A stretch of DNA of 64,000 nucleotides. Source: Clitopilus passeckerianus (taxonomy: Eukaryota; Basidiomycota; Agaricomycetes; Agaricales; Entolomataceae). This document shows positions 10,701-21,640 of the stretch, piece after piece; the stretch's first letter is position 1; every line of letters begins with the position of its first letter. The translations under genes and the position numbers were made by a program. The stretch is taken from positions 62,001 to 126,000 of the forward strand of contig CALYLX010000117.1 in the NCBI GenBank assembly GCA_944990035.1, read 5' to 3'. Below the pieces are notes generated by a model. It was given only the letters and a program-made list of their open reading frames with translations, searched no databases and was not told where the DNA came from.

Positions 10701-12008
10701 CTGGATGTTGCGGATGCGGGTCCTCAAAGGGAATCCGCCTGGCATTTAGTGTCGTCGGTCCTAAACAAACATGCAGATAGTATGTCAGTTTACACCTCAA
10801 TCGATCCAGAGCTGACCACCTGCCTCATACGATCCAGAACTGAAATCAATCCTCGAAACCCATCTGGACAACTTCTGGATAAATAGTGTCAAGAACACAG
10901 AAGCTCCTTCGCATAGGCGAAAGCGAGCTATTGCAGCCTGGACTTGGGTTAGTTCTTTGGTATCCGTAAAACGGGTACAAATCTACTTACACCTGTTCGA
11001 TTAGCTATGCAAATCCCTCATCATAAGGAATCACCCGCTAGCATACAAGTTCACCGACCTACTGCTCGATGCATTTGGAGATGAGATTCTAAGCTGGACT
11101 GCAGCAACAGCAATTGGCAATCTTGCAAGCACAGATTCAGTTTTGACGAAACCTCACCACGTTGTTCTGAGGGTACAACTTTATTGCTCGACCTGTACAC
11201 TATGCTAATCCCGAACTTGGCAGATATTACACTCGCAAAAGTTTTTGAACCATATTATACCGAAGATAGCAGCTGGAGCCAAGGATTCGAGCAGTAAGCA
11301 AGCAGTTGGATTTTTAAAGCAAATTCTTATGCCCCCAAAGAACCTCAATACGAACAAACGGCCTTCATCGTGGCGCTAACCGGAATCATCAAAGCAAGCC
11401 CAAAGGCCACTTATGCCAACGATATGCCCGAAGTCAGCTATGTTTTGCCTTCAAACCCCAGCTGCATTTCTGACCTGCTCTAGCTCATTCCCCTTCTCCT
11501 TCGTGGACTGGAACTGCCAAATGCCGAGATACGGGCCGACGTTATTGACACTTTCCTTTCATCCGCTGAAGACGATAATCCGGACCGGTCGCTGGTTGCA
11601 GGACACGCAACAAATCTCGTTACGATGATGCTCAAAAACAGTAGGAGTAGTGAAATGCCGTCATCGGTCTGTTCTTGATTTCCCTGGATTGAGTCTTTTC
11701 CTAACCAGCCCGACAGAGAGTACGGGTTGCTGCGTTGAAGTATCTTGGGGTTTTAACCGCAATCGTGCGGTATGATATTCTTCACCCACAGAGAGCAACG
11801 GTGCTTCGCGAACTTGGGAAGGTGCTCGATGATCCTAAGAGATCCGTACGCAAAGAGGCTGTTGATACAAGGTATGTCTACAGTTGATTACAACACAAAC
11901 TTGATAATAACAGGCTTTGCAGGGAAATATGGTATGTAAAATGAGGTTTTAGGTTTCCGAATATTCCGTCCAAACTGAGAAAAATGTAGGTTCAAGTACA
12001 GCGGGTGA
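7781..12008 (+). CDS. MMS19: MMS19, cytosolic iron-sulfur assembly / DNA repair adaptor
   Basis: HEAT-repeat protein of the CIA targeting complex, which passes Fe-S clusters to DNA polymerases, helicases and XPD. The reconstruction has 22 exons from 7781 to 12008, summing to 1044 aa if every proposed intron is accepted; introns at 9320-9370, 9738-9794 and 10476-10523 are in frame. Family blocks: ALEDYLTSEEAELRTKGVD, RTPPEKLNRQQ, LEDLETKIPALKGLNAL, VRFHIFSIFDTLIAQYRD, ALKELGPDFVAKYIGFVEGE, FGPLAVPVFLEKLLAGSP. The penultimate exon (11914-11931) is 18 nt. At 11294-11336 the frame changes; either a 26-nt intron is spliced or one C is missing from the run 11332-11336. I prefer the missing base, because 26 nt is too short for normal fungal splicing. 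Confidence 0.9.
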
Positions 12009-12154
12009 AATCTTGGGTATCAAGGGTGATGTATCTATAGAGATGTAAAGAATGCAATAGAGAAACAACATTACAGATATATAGGACTAATGAGAATTAG
12101 GTTAGTCAGGGAACGAACGAAGGCCAGAAGCTTGTAAACTCCAGAGGCAGCAGC

Positions 12155-13501
12155 TCATGAAGCTGCCATGATTGCCTGTGTTTTTCGCGTGGCGTCGGCC
12201 ACTGCGAGTTCAAAGGCTGCAAGATGGTCCTTGACGAAGGCTTTTGCATCTATTCGCCTGGATCGAGACTGATAGGTAGGTGTCGTTGGTGTGTTTGCCC
12301 CAGAGGTGTCTCCACTGTCGAAGATCCCCGCCTCCCATTTCTCAATCTTTACTCGACTTCTTTCAGCACTATCCCACTCTGCCCTCCAAACCACTATCTT
12401 GTTCTTCAGAGCTCGAATCTTCCTGCCTGCATCAGCTGTGGCGGCGCCGTTAACCTGAGCTTGTTCAGAGACCGTGCCTAGTGCTTTGGCCACTGAACTG
12501 GTGTATGTTCTGAGGTGTGCGAGTTGAGGTATAGTCTTCGCAGCAGTAGCTGGCCCTGAGATGGACGGTGGCGCTGAGAAGGTCGCCTTGGTAGGGGACT
12601 CTAGGGGATCATCGACTTCGTCGTCCCGGTCAAACGTCTCGTGGAGTGAGTTGGGATCTGTTTCCCAATCGTCGAACGTTTGACGTCGCGGTGATGGTGA
12701 GGGTTCTTCTGCCAGTGTTTCTAGCATTCGACGCTGAGGTTTCTCGACGGCAGGGGTAGGGTGGTCGTCACGAAGGTCTTCGATGGGATCGAGGGCTTCG
12801 AGATGGCTCATCGCTTCTGTACCTCCCACTTCTCCGGCAAGCTTCTTAAACTCCCTCTCATACTCCAGCAGCTCTCGAACTTGTCCTTCCCGGTCCCTCG
12901 CACTGTCGTTGATCCGCCTGATCATATCCGTTGCGATTCTCTCCAGCTTTGGTTGTTGCATAGTGGAAGAACCAAGTTCTGAGTCGAGCGATCGAAGATT
13001 AGCGAGGAATTTATCAGTAAACTCTAAGTCGTGAGATAGGGCTTCCATGGCATCTTGTTGCTGCGGCTGTTTTCGAGTAGAAGTCGAGGGAGAAGGGGGA
13101 GTTTCCGTGAAAGTAGGTTCTTCCTGGACCAGTTCTGGGTTTGAGGGTTCAAGTTCATCTGCTAGGGATGAGGCAAACCCGAGCTCTGCTCCTAGCGACG
13201 AGCCAGCTGGATCGTTATCCGCGATATGAGGCCCACCGTTTTGGTGGATGTCTTCATCTATCCCCTCCGCGCCTTCATCATATTCTATCCCAAACTCCTC
13301 AGCTAGTAGTCTTGAGCCAGCACTAGGTTCTGGCATCAAAGCCGCTGCCAGTTCATGGGCGAGTGAGTGGCGGCCACTTGACGGGTCATTTTCCATAGGA
13401 ATGCCACCAAGACCTGCTAGCGATGAGCCTCGAGGAGCGTGGCTTGATCGAGGGCTTTTCGCGCTCTTTGGTGATTTCTTTGGCGATGTAGGTGAAATCA
13501 T
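12155..13501 (-). CDS. Unrecognised acidic protein with probable coiled coil, 448 aa
   Basis: A single uninterrupted frame of 448 codons, notable among intron-rich neighbours. I do not recognise a family. The N-terminus is Ser/Pro/Lys-rich (SPTSPKKSPKSAKSP), followed by alternating Ala/Glu-rich segments. About residues 150-230 look helical and heptad-like (MEALSHDLEFTDKFLANLRS through VRELLEYEREFKKLAGEVG), then a Pro/acidic linker (DDWETDPNSLHETFDRDDEVD). A second charged helical region runs from about 330 to the end, with RKIRALKNKIVVWRAEWDSAE and FVKDHLAAFELAVADATRK. No signal peptide or membrane segment is evident. The frame and composition make it convincing as coding. It is divergent from PRP40 and convergent with MMS19. 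Confidence 0.72.
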   Translation of the reverse strand: MISPTSPKKSPKSAKSPRSSHAPRGSSLAGLGGIPMENDPSSGRHSLAHELAAALMPEPSAGSRLLAEEFGIEYDEGAEGIDEDIHQNGGPHIADNDPAGSSLGAELGFASSLADELEPSNPELVQEEPTFTETPPSPSTSTRKQPQQQDAMEALSHDLEFTDKFLANLRSLDSELGSSTMQQPKLERIATDMIRRINDSARDREGQVRELLEYEREFKKLAGEVGGTEAMSHLEALDPIEDLRDDHPTPAVEKPQRRMLETLAEEPSPSPRRQTFDDWETDPNSLHETFDRDDEVDDPLESPTKATFSAPPSISGPATAAKTIPQLAHLRTYTSSVAKALGTVSEQAQVNGAATADAGRKIRALKNKIVVWRAEWDSAERSRVKIEKWEAGIFDSGDTSGANTPTTPTYQSRSRRIDAKAFVKDHLAAFELAVADATRKTQAIMAAS

Positions 13502-13696
13502 TTGTTATAAAGGCTCAAGAAGAATTAAACAGTCGAGTCCGTTGCCTTTTGCCCGCCCGTTACTGTGTTTGCCTTGGTTTACGCGACGAGCCTGAAGAGA
13601 GTCACTTTGAGTATGTCAGGCTTAGGTAATACACCCTTTCGCTTGTCGCCTCCTCGCCACTGTAGAGTTTTGTTTTTCCCAGCAGGAGCGTCGACG
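13502..13696. promoter_or_regulatory. Divergent intergenic promoter, unknown gene / PRP40
   Basis: 195 nt separate the two start codons. Contains pyrimidine-rich stretches but no clear TATA element. Confidence 0.45.
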
Positions 13697-16600
13697 ATGT
13701 GGGTAAGTAAACTGTCGTTACATCGAGAGTTCATGAGCTGATAAAATGGTGTATAGACTGAGCACCGTAACCAAGACGGTAGGACCTATTGGTTCAACAC
13801 AAACAGTCGAGAGAGCGTTTGGGAGAAGCCTGACGGTGCGCATTCTCTTCTTTATTGCCATTGTCTATCGGTCTAATAGTTGTATTCAGACCTAAAATCA
13901 CCATTTGAGGTTGGATTTAGCTCGTATATATGCTCTGCATAATCATCTAATCATTTCCATAGCGTGCGCTTACTACGACAAAATGGAAGGAATACTTTTC
14001 TGGTGGAAGGAAATATTACTATAATGTGAGTCTATTCCTTTGATATCAAAAAGATGTCTAATGACTGGGCACACATAGACTGAAACAAAGGAATCCAAAT
14101 GGGATATGCCCGATGAACTCTTGCTGCTATTGGAGAAGGTTGAGAAAGAGGGTCAACCAGCGACCACTTCTGGGTAGGTTCACGGCAGTATCACAGTATC
14201 ACCCCGCAGGCTAACATGCTTCTTAGTCCCGCTGCAATTACTGCTCCAGGGCTCGCTCCCGTTGGAACTACTCAAGGTGCAATCGTCCCAATGGGAAGTG
14301 GTAACCAATCCTCATTCGCATCGCAGGCCAATGGCCAGAACGGCATGGAAAACGCACTTGGTGCTCACACAGGCGCTGCCCCGGCCACGCCTACTAGCAA
14401 CCTCCCTACACGGCCCAACCTTCCCGATGACCCTGTCATCCCTCACAATGGCTTTGCTACGATCGAGGAAGCCGAGAAAGCTTTCATGCATTTACTTCGG
14501 AAAGCCGGTGTGGATGCTACTTGGACATGGGATCAGACAATGAGGGCTATTATTACTGACCCGCTTTACAAGGCGTTGAACACCTTGGCTGAGAGGAAAA
14601 CGGCCTGGGAGAAGGTATGTTCTTGCATTACTTGCGCATTGGCCCCTTATGTATCCCTCTTTCTTAGTACACGTCGGCTCTGGTGGCGAAAGAGAACGAA
14701 GAAAGAGAGGCACGATTGGCCAAATCGCGTCCTGCTATTCGTAACATGCTCAAAGGAAACCCCAACGTTTTCCATTACTCAACCTTCGCAACTGCGGATA
14801 GGCTTTTCTCTCAGCACCCCATCTGGCAACAAGCGAGGATTGAGGCTGAGAGAAAAGCCATCTTCGAGGAATACGTCAACGAATTGAAACAGCGCGAAAT
14901 GGTATGTTTCCGCTTAATATATGCGGTCATTGCCTTTTGTTCAGCCCTTTCCTCTAGCAAGAATCTCGTGCATCTCGCAGTCGGGCCGTCTCTAAAGTGG
15001 TGGCACTCTTCAAGGAGCTTGATGTTGATGTCGTTACCCGGTGGAAACAAGCCCTCAAGCTCGTTACGGAATCTCAAGAGTGGCAAGAGGACCCGGAGCT
15101 CCGTAAGCTACCCACGCTTGATATCCTGCTCGCGTTTGAAGATTACAGCCGTGTTCGGGAGAGGGAGTATGAGGAACAGCAGAGACGAGCACAGGTTGAG
15201 AAGACCAGGAAGGAGAGGAAGGCTCGGGAGGCGTTCAAGGTACTTCTCGTTGTTTGTCATGAGCTGCTGGTATTTACTCAACCAACTCTTCAGGCACTCC
15301 TCAGCGGACTTGTTCAATCTGGTCAAATCCGTGCTCGGAGCAAGTGGAAGGAAGTCTACCCGTCTTTCAAAGATGATGAACGGTATCTCAGTTTACTCGG
15401 CAACCCTGGTTCCAACCCGCTTGAGCTGTTCTGGGATGTTGTGGATGAATTGGACCAAGTCATAGACCAAAAGATTGCGGTTGTGGAGGGTGCATATACT
15501 CGCTACCGTCAGCAAGCTGAGGGAATGGAAGGAGGAGACGTACCACCCATAGTTGCTCCTGATACCACTGAAGACCAGTTCCTGGATTTGGTACGGAAGA
15601 CTGCAGATGAGGCGACGCATAGGCTGAGCGCAGACGACATGCATGACATCTATCTTACAGTGAGTGTCAAATCTGCATATCTAGCTTGATTTCGTACTGA
15701 AGAGTATCTTCTCAGCTTCACAAGCTTGCACTCAAAAAGCAGGCAGACGAAAGAAGGAGGATTGAAAGGAAGAACCGTCACCTCCAGGATGATCTTCGTT
15801 ATGCAATGAGGAAGTTGCCGGAGCCTCTGGATATCAACCTTTCCTACGAAGAGGTATGTGATTCTTGGGAAGGGGGTAAAACAATGCTCATATCCTTCAC
15901 AGGCTGTTCCTCGAATCGAACATCTGCCCGAGTACAAGGCGGTGGAAGATGAAGAAGGTCGGCGTGCTGCATTCGCCAAGTTTGTTAGGCGGCAAAAGGT
16001 TTGTTTGCATGTCTGCTTCACGGTTCGGAGTCGGTCTAACACTCAAGCACAGGAAAGAATGCGCGAGACTGCTGCTTCGGAAGATGGTGCCTCCACTACC
16101 AGTCGCAAGCGCAAAGAACCTACCAGAGAGCACGGGGACCGTGATGCACGCGAGCCAGAAAAGGACCACGAGAGAGACTACGATCGTGACAAGGGCCGCA
16201 GCGGGCGGGACCGCGACCGCGACCGCGAGCGAGACCGTGGCGAGAAAGACCACCACCGCGAGCGAGAGAGCAGGAGGGACGGCGAGCGAGAAAGTCGTAG
16301 CTCTCGTCATCACAAGTATGACGACTATGAGGATTATGGACGGAAGTCTTCGAGGGACTATAAGGACCATGATAAAGAGCGGGATAGAGATGGGTATAGG
16401 TCCTCAAAGCATCACAGAGACAGGGAGGACAGAGACGAAAGGAGGAAGGACAGGGACGAGAGAAAACATGGGAGAGATTGGGAAGACTCGAAGGGCTCAT
16501 ATAAGGAGGACACAGAAAGGAGCACATCCGTACAGCGAGACTCCCCGAAGGACAAGAGGGAACGGTATGAGGACCGTCTTCGTGATGAGCGTCGAGAAAA

Positions 16601-16759
16601 GGTGAGCTTGCAAGTTTGTTTCCTTGACTTCCGATGTTCATCCATCCTTCTTAGCGTCCTCGATACGAACGCGAAGAGACTGGACGCGAGTCAATGGAAG
16701 TAGACAGCCGACCAAGTGCATCGGTCCGTGCTGAGACTCCGGAGGAAGGAGAGATTTAG
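13697..16759 (+). CDS. PRP40: PRP40, U1 snRNP splicing factor with WW and FF domains
   Basis: Early splicing factor bridging the 5' splice site and branch point. Thirteen exons sum to 806 aa. The first exon is only ATGTGG (13697-13702), joining to TEHRNQDGRTYWFNTNSRES, the first WW domain; the second WW reads ALTTTKWKEYFSGGRKYYYN then TETKESKWDMPDEL. FF domains begin around GFATIEEAEKAFMHLLRKAG and continue through SRPAIRNMLKGNP, SRSRAVSKVVALFKEL and ALLSGLVQSGQIRARSKWKE. The C-terminus (exon 16053-16601) is a long Arg/Asp/Glu/Ser tract of RD/RE dipeptides, ending ETPEEGEI. Long reverse-strand frames across this tract are shadows of the repeat. Confidence 0.93.
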
Positions 16760-16869
16760 TCCAGGCTTTCAGTCTACCTATGTTCCCGTCGCTTTATGTC
16801 CTCAATACAATAATGCATGCAATTAGTGATATTAGTGCAACAGTTATAGCATGGTATACAATTATTAGT

Positions 16870-17374
16870 CTATGGTTGTGTCTGGATGTCAATGCCACCA
16901 ATACGCAGGCGAGTATAGCCCTGTTTGTGCTGAATAGTTTTCTGGTAACCCTTTCTCCTCTTCTTCTTGAAGATGTACTCCATCGGTCCCTTGGTATGTT
17001 CTACCACTGTTGCCTCAACCTTGAGTCGTGAGGGAGGGATTGTGGGATTGCCCCTAAGTGTGTAGTCCCGCGAGCCAATTTCGTGTATTTGGTCGAGAGT
17101 TAGAACGTCACCGACATTGACGTCTCGAAGGTGTGGTACGGTAAGGAGGTCGCGTGGTGTCAGAATGTACTTTTTGCCAGCAAAATTGGCTACGACATAT
17201 TGCGAAGGTTGCGAGCGAATAAGTTCCAGCGCAGAGGCGGTCGAGCTGGGTGCAGCTGCTGGGGTATGCAGCGCTCTAGAGAGCATACCACGTAGAACGT
17301 GGCCTGTAAATATAATTGAGCACGCTGGTTTCATAGAGACTGTCAGCTTGCTCACCTCTGCATAAACTGTTCAT
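16870..17374 (-). CDS. Mitochondrial ribosomal protein bL21m
   Basis: Large-subunit protein of the mitochondrial ribosome (yeast MRPL49, human MRPL21). Exons on the minus strand are 17374-17356 and 17303-16870, giving 150 aa. The short first exon supplies MNSLCR, which joins GHVLRGMLSRALHTP into a basic, hydroxylated matrix presequence. The L21 core reads QYVVANFAGKKYIL, DVNVGDVLTLDQI, VEATVVEHTKGP and IFKKKRRKGYQKTIQHKQGY. The start at 17374 is chosen because the open frame's own ATG lies inside the intron. It faces ATP1 across a 185-nt gap and is convergent with PRP40 (110 nt). Confidence 0.9.
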
Positions 17375-17559
17375 ACTCGTGGTTTTTTGACTGTACAAAC
17401 TGGGCCACGGTAGCGAGTAGGCGAAATGTGTGAACATCAAATATTTGGGTCTCCGCTTGAAAGTTCCGACTAAGGCCGACTGAAGTTGCTCAAACCGAAA
17501 ACTTCCCTAACCGTCTCCATTCCATAACCTTTACTTTATTCCACCACCTCCTCCCTCCA
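17375..17559. promoter_or_regulatory. Divergent intergenic promoter, bL21m / ATP1
   Basis: 185 nt lie between the start codons of two nuclear genes for mitochondrial proteins. Co-regulation from this shared stretch is a reasonable inference but not shown by the sequence alone. Confidence 0.5.
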
Positions 17560-19677
17560 ATGCACCGAATTGCCATTAGAAACTCGACGCGTGCACGCCT
17601 TGCCGCTGCCAAGGTATGCATTCCTTAGAACTGCTCAGTTTTCCAAAGTGTTCAATGACGCGACCTCGGAATTCTAGAGCACAACCTCCGTGGTCTCCCG
17701 CTCTTATGCTACAGCAAAGCCTGGTTAGTACCACTACTCTACCTGGCTTTCGGAACTGTTCAGCTCAACAATCCTCTAATTTCCTGCGCGTTCTTCTCTA
17801 CCCTTCATGCAATTACACGTCACCCACAGCTGCCTCCGAAGTTTCGTCAATCCTCGAGTCCCGCATCTCTGGTACCTCGGTGAGCGGAAATGTCGAAGAG
17901 ACTGGTCGCGTCCTGAGTGAGTACATCCTTGATGCTTCCGTTTAAACCCGTTCTCAATGCATGAAAACAGGTGTCGGTGACGGTATTGGTCGTGTTTGGG
18001 GTCTCAAAAACGTGCAAGGTTGGTTTATACAAGCCTACCGAGTTCTTCCGTCGCCGACCTTACGTCTTTTCTTCTACAGCCGAAGAGATGGTGGAATTCT
18101 CTTCTGGTGTCCGTGGCATGTGTCTGAACTTGGAAGCCGACAACGTTGGTGTCTCCATCTTCGGTAACGATCGCCTCATCAAGGAGGGCGACACCGTTAA
18201 GCGTACCGGCCAAATTGTCGATGTACCTGTCGGACCTGGTCTCCTCGGTCGTGTCGTCGATGCTCTTGGTGACCCCATTGACGGCAAGGGCCCCATTGAG
18301 GCTGCTGAGCGTCGCCGTGCTTCTCTCAAGGCCCCGGGTATCCTGCCCCGTCGCTCCGTTAACCAGCCCATGATGACTGGTATTAAGCCCATCGACGCCA
18401 TGGTTCCCATTGGTCGTGGCCAGCGTGAGCTTATCATTGGTGACCGCCAGACCGGTAAGACCGCTGTCGCCATTGACACCATCCTCAACCAGAAGAGGTG
18501 GAATGACGGTAACGACGAGGAGAAGAAGCTCTACTGTGTCTACGTTGCTGTTGGCCAGAAGCGTTCTACCGTTGCTCAGCTCGTCAAGACCCTTGAGGAG
18601 AACGATGCCATGAAGTACACCATCATTGTTGCTGCCACCGCCTCTGAGGCCGCTCCCCTCCAATACCTTGCTCCCTTCTCTGGCTGTGCCATGGGAGAGT
18701 GGTTCCGTGATAACGGCAAGCATGGTAAGTTGAGTTCCTGGCAGTTTGCTGCACCTGTACTGAGTTCCTCTCCTCAGCCCTCATCATCTACGATGATCTG
18801 TCCAAGCAGGCTGTCGCCTACCGTCAAATGTCCCTCCTTCTCCGTCGTCCCCCCGGTCGTGAGGCCTACCCTGGTGACGTTTTCTACCTCCACTCTCGTC
18901 TCCTCGAGCGTGCTGCCAAGATGAGCGAGAAGTTCGGTGGGGGATCCCTCACTGCTCTCCCCATCATTGAGACCCAGGGTGGTGATGTCTCTGCCTACAT
19001 TCCCACTAACGTATGCATTATTATTTCGCATATATTACTCCTAGCTCAAGTCTTTTTCAGGTTATTTCTATCACCGACGGTCAAATCTTCTTGGAAGCTG
19101 AACTCTTCTTCCGTGGTGTTCGTCCCGCTATCAACGTCGGTCTCTCCGTCTCTCGTGTCGGTTCCGCCGCCCAGACGTGCGTTCCCTCTGGTCTCTTCTA
19201 TGACTTATCTATTGACCGGTCATTATTACAGCAAGATCATGAAGAAGTTCGCTGGTTCCCTCAAGCTCTACCTCGCTCAGTACCGTGAAGTCGCTGCCTT
19301 CGCTCAATTCGGTTCCGATCTCGATGCTTCCACCCGCTTCTTGCTCTCTCGTGGTGCCCGTTTGACTGAGCTCCTCAAGCAAGGTCAATACCAGCCCTTG
19401 GCCACTGAAGTCCAGGTCCCCATCATCTACGCTGGTGTCAACGGTCTCGTAAGTCGATTCGACCTGCATATATGTATACATCCACTAAATTCTCCTTCAG
19501 CTTGATTCCATCCCCGTCGACAAGATCACCAAGTGGGAAGCTGAGTTCCGTCAACACCTTGCCTCAACACAACAGGCTCTCCTGTCTGAAATCGCCGCCG
19601 GCAAGGTCAGCGCTGAGCTCGAGGACAAGATCAAGAAGGTCGTTGAGGACCACGTCTCATCGTTCACCTCGTCATAA
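17560..19677 (+). CDS. ATP1: F1-ATP synthase alpha subunit
   Basis: Non-catalytic nucleotide-binding subunit of the mitochondrial F1 head. Nine exons: 17560-17613, 17678-17723, 17830-17916, 17971-18018, 18080-18724, 18778-19010, 19061-19176, 19232-19448 and 19501-19677, giving 540 aa. The N-terminus [18 protein letters not shown] is a matrix presequence. Visible motifs are [16 protein letters not shown], the P-loop [35 protein letters not shown] and [21 protein letters not shown]. Codon use is strongly C-ending, as expected for a highly expressed fungal gene. Confidence 0.97.
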
Positions 19678-19960
19678 AAGCCTCTTTGGGACCTTTTTTG
19701 CATTCTTACTCCATAGATACTTATTCTCTACTGTCGCACTAGTGACATAAAATAAACCTCACTTTCTGCTTCTAATGCGTATGTTTATGCCAATCTGAGT
19801 GTGAGCTGGCAATTGAGTCGAGCAAACGCGAGTTGTTCCGAATGCAGATCATGTCTAAGCGATCTAATCTTATCAACATTCTTGACGTTTGACAGGTGTC
19901 CATCACGGGCAAGATGAATAAAATCTGACTCAGTGAATAGAAATCTTAGCAGAAACGACC

Positions 19961-21492
19961 ATGGCCAGCTCGACATCCACAGACGCAGAACAAATAGCAA
20001 AAATAGCAAAGCAGGCCTTTGAAAGCTCGCAGTTGATTCCGTCTTCAGAGAGAATAGCAGCTCTCAAGGCAATCAAAGAAGCTCTCGAAGAGGCACGAAC
20101 GGAGATCCTTGCTGCAAATAAAGAAGATCTTGAGGTTTGTTCATAACCTAGTATTATACAGCGTAATTTGACCGTCTTCAGGCCGCACAAAAAGAAGTAG
20201 AGGCAGGACGACTGTCTTCTTCTCTGGTTGCTCGACTAGATCTCGGACGAGGGGACAAATGGGACTCCATGCTACAGGGAGTTCTGGACGTTGCGGCTTT
20301 GCCAGATCCAACCGGCGTAGTGAGCTACGCTACGGCATTGGACGATGGACTAGAACTGTACAAAGTTTCATGCCCCATTGGCGTGCTACTGGTCATTTTC
20401 GAAGCTAGGCCAGAGGTTGTGGTAAACATTGCGACGTTGGCTGTTAAATCAGGTTAGTCGAATCAGTTCTTCATCAACAGGAAAGTCAATTAAACCTGCT
20501 TATAGGTAATGCTGCCATCTTGAAGGGAGGAAAAGAGTCAAACAGAACAACAACTCTGCTTGCGAAGGCTATTTCCGCAGGTCTCGCAAAGACCTCGTTG
20601 CCCAGCACGTACATCCAGACGATACAAACTCGAGCAGAAGTGTCTTCACTTCTTGCACTCGATCAATACATCGACCTCGTCATTCCTCGGGGGAGCAACG
20701 CTCTCGTGAGGAACATCCAAAACAACACTCGTATCCCTGTCATGGGACACGCAGACGGGCTTTGCTCGGTATATCTCGATGAAACCGCTGATTTGGAGAA
20801 GGCGAAAAGGATTGTATTTGATTCTAAAGTAAGTCTTCGGTGGAAAAATCCCGATAGGAATTTAATTAACCATACCAACGTAGACTGACTACCCCGCCGC
20901 CTGCAACGCAGCAGAAACCTTGATAGTGCACGAGTCGCTTGTCAATACTGTATGGCCAGAGGTGGCAAAACTTCTCCTTGACGCAAACGTTGAGTTGTTC
21001 TGCGACTCCCCTACCCTCCACGCACTTTCGTCTATCTCTCCTGCCCCAGCAAATTTAGAGTCACTCGTCAAACCTGCAGATCCCTCAACATACGACATCG
21101 AGCACTGCGCTCTCAAGATGAATATCATCTCCCTCCCCTCCCTTAGCGATGCCATTCAATTCATCAATAAGCACGGTTCCGGTCATACCGACTGCATTGT
21201 GACGGAATCCGATTCCGCTGCTACCACTTTCTGCCGTGGCGTTGACGCAGCCGGAACGTTCGTCAATGCCAGCACCCGTTTCGCAGACGGTTTCCGGTAT
21301 GGTTTCGGAACTGAGGTCGGAATTAGCACAGGGAAGATTCATGCAAGAGGACCTGTTGGGCTTGAGGGATTGGTGATCTACAAGTACATGATGAAGAGTG
21401 CTGACAAGGCAGGACACATCGTTGGTGATTTCGGACCCAACGGGAAGACGTACAAGCACAGTAAAATCCAGGCGACGGAGGTTCCATTCTAA
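19961..21492 (+). CDS. PRO2: Gamma-glutamyl phosphate reductase
   Basis: Second enzyme of proline synthesis: NADPH-dependent reduction of gamma-glutamyl phosphate to glutamate semialdehyde in the cytosol. Exons 19961-20134, 20182-20452, 20506-20828 and 20884-21492 give 458 aa, close to fungal family length. Motifs: PIGVLLVIFEARPEVV, KSGNAAILKGGKES, IDLVIPRGSNALVRNIQ, IPVMGHADGLC, the catalytic-cysteine region TDYPAACNAAETL, and FADGFRYGFGTEVGISTGK then HARGPVGLEGL. It is convergent with the NASP-type gene (148 nt). Confidence 0.96.
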
Positions 21493-21640
21493 GTTGCATA
21501 TACTGCAGGATACAATAACTAGGACAACATTGGATTAACAACAGGATGGTCAAATGAGGTGGACGGAAATCAATAAAAACATGTATATACTATTAAGGCG
21601 TTGAGTAGAGATGGTATATGCAATGTCTGTATGCAATCCA

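Noticed and set aside
15897..16641. Long minus-strand frames over the PRP40 C-terminus
   Set aside because: They are shadows of the Arg/Asp/Glu dipeptide repeat and read as low-complexity Leu/Ser/Val-rich sequence.
18025..18723. A 232-codon minus-strand open frame antisense to ATP1
   Set aside because: It lies inside a highly biased, C-ending coding exon, a common cause of long antisense frames, and its translation resembles no family.
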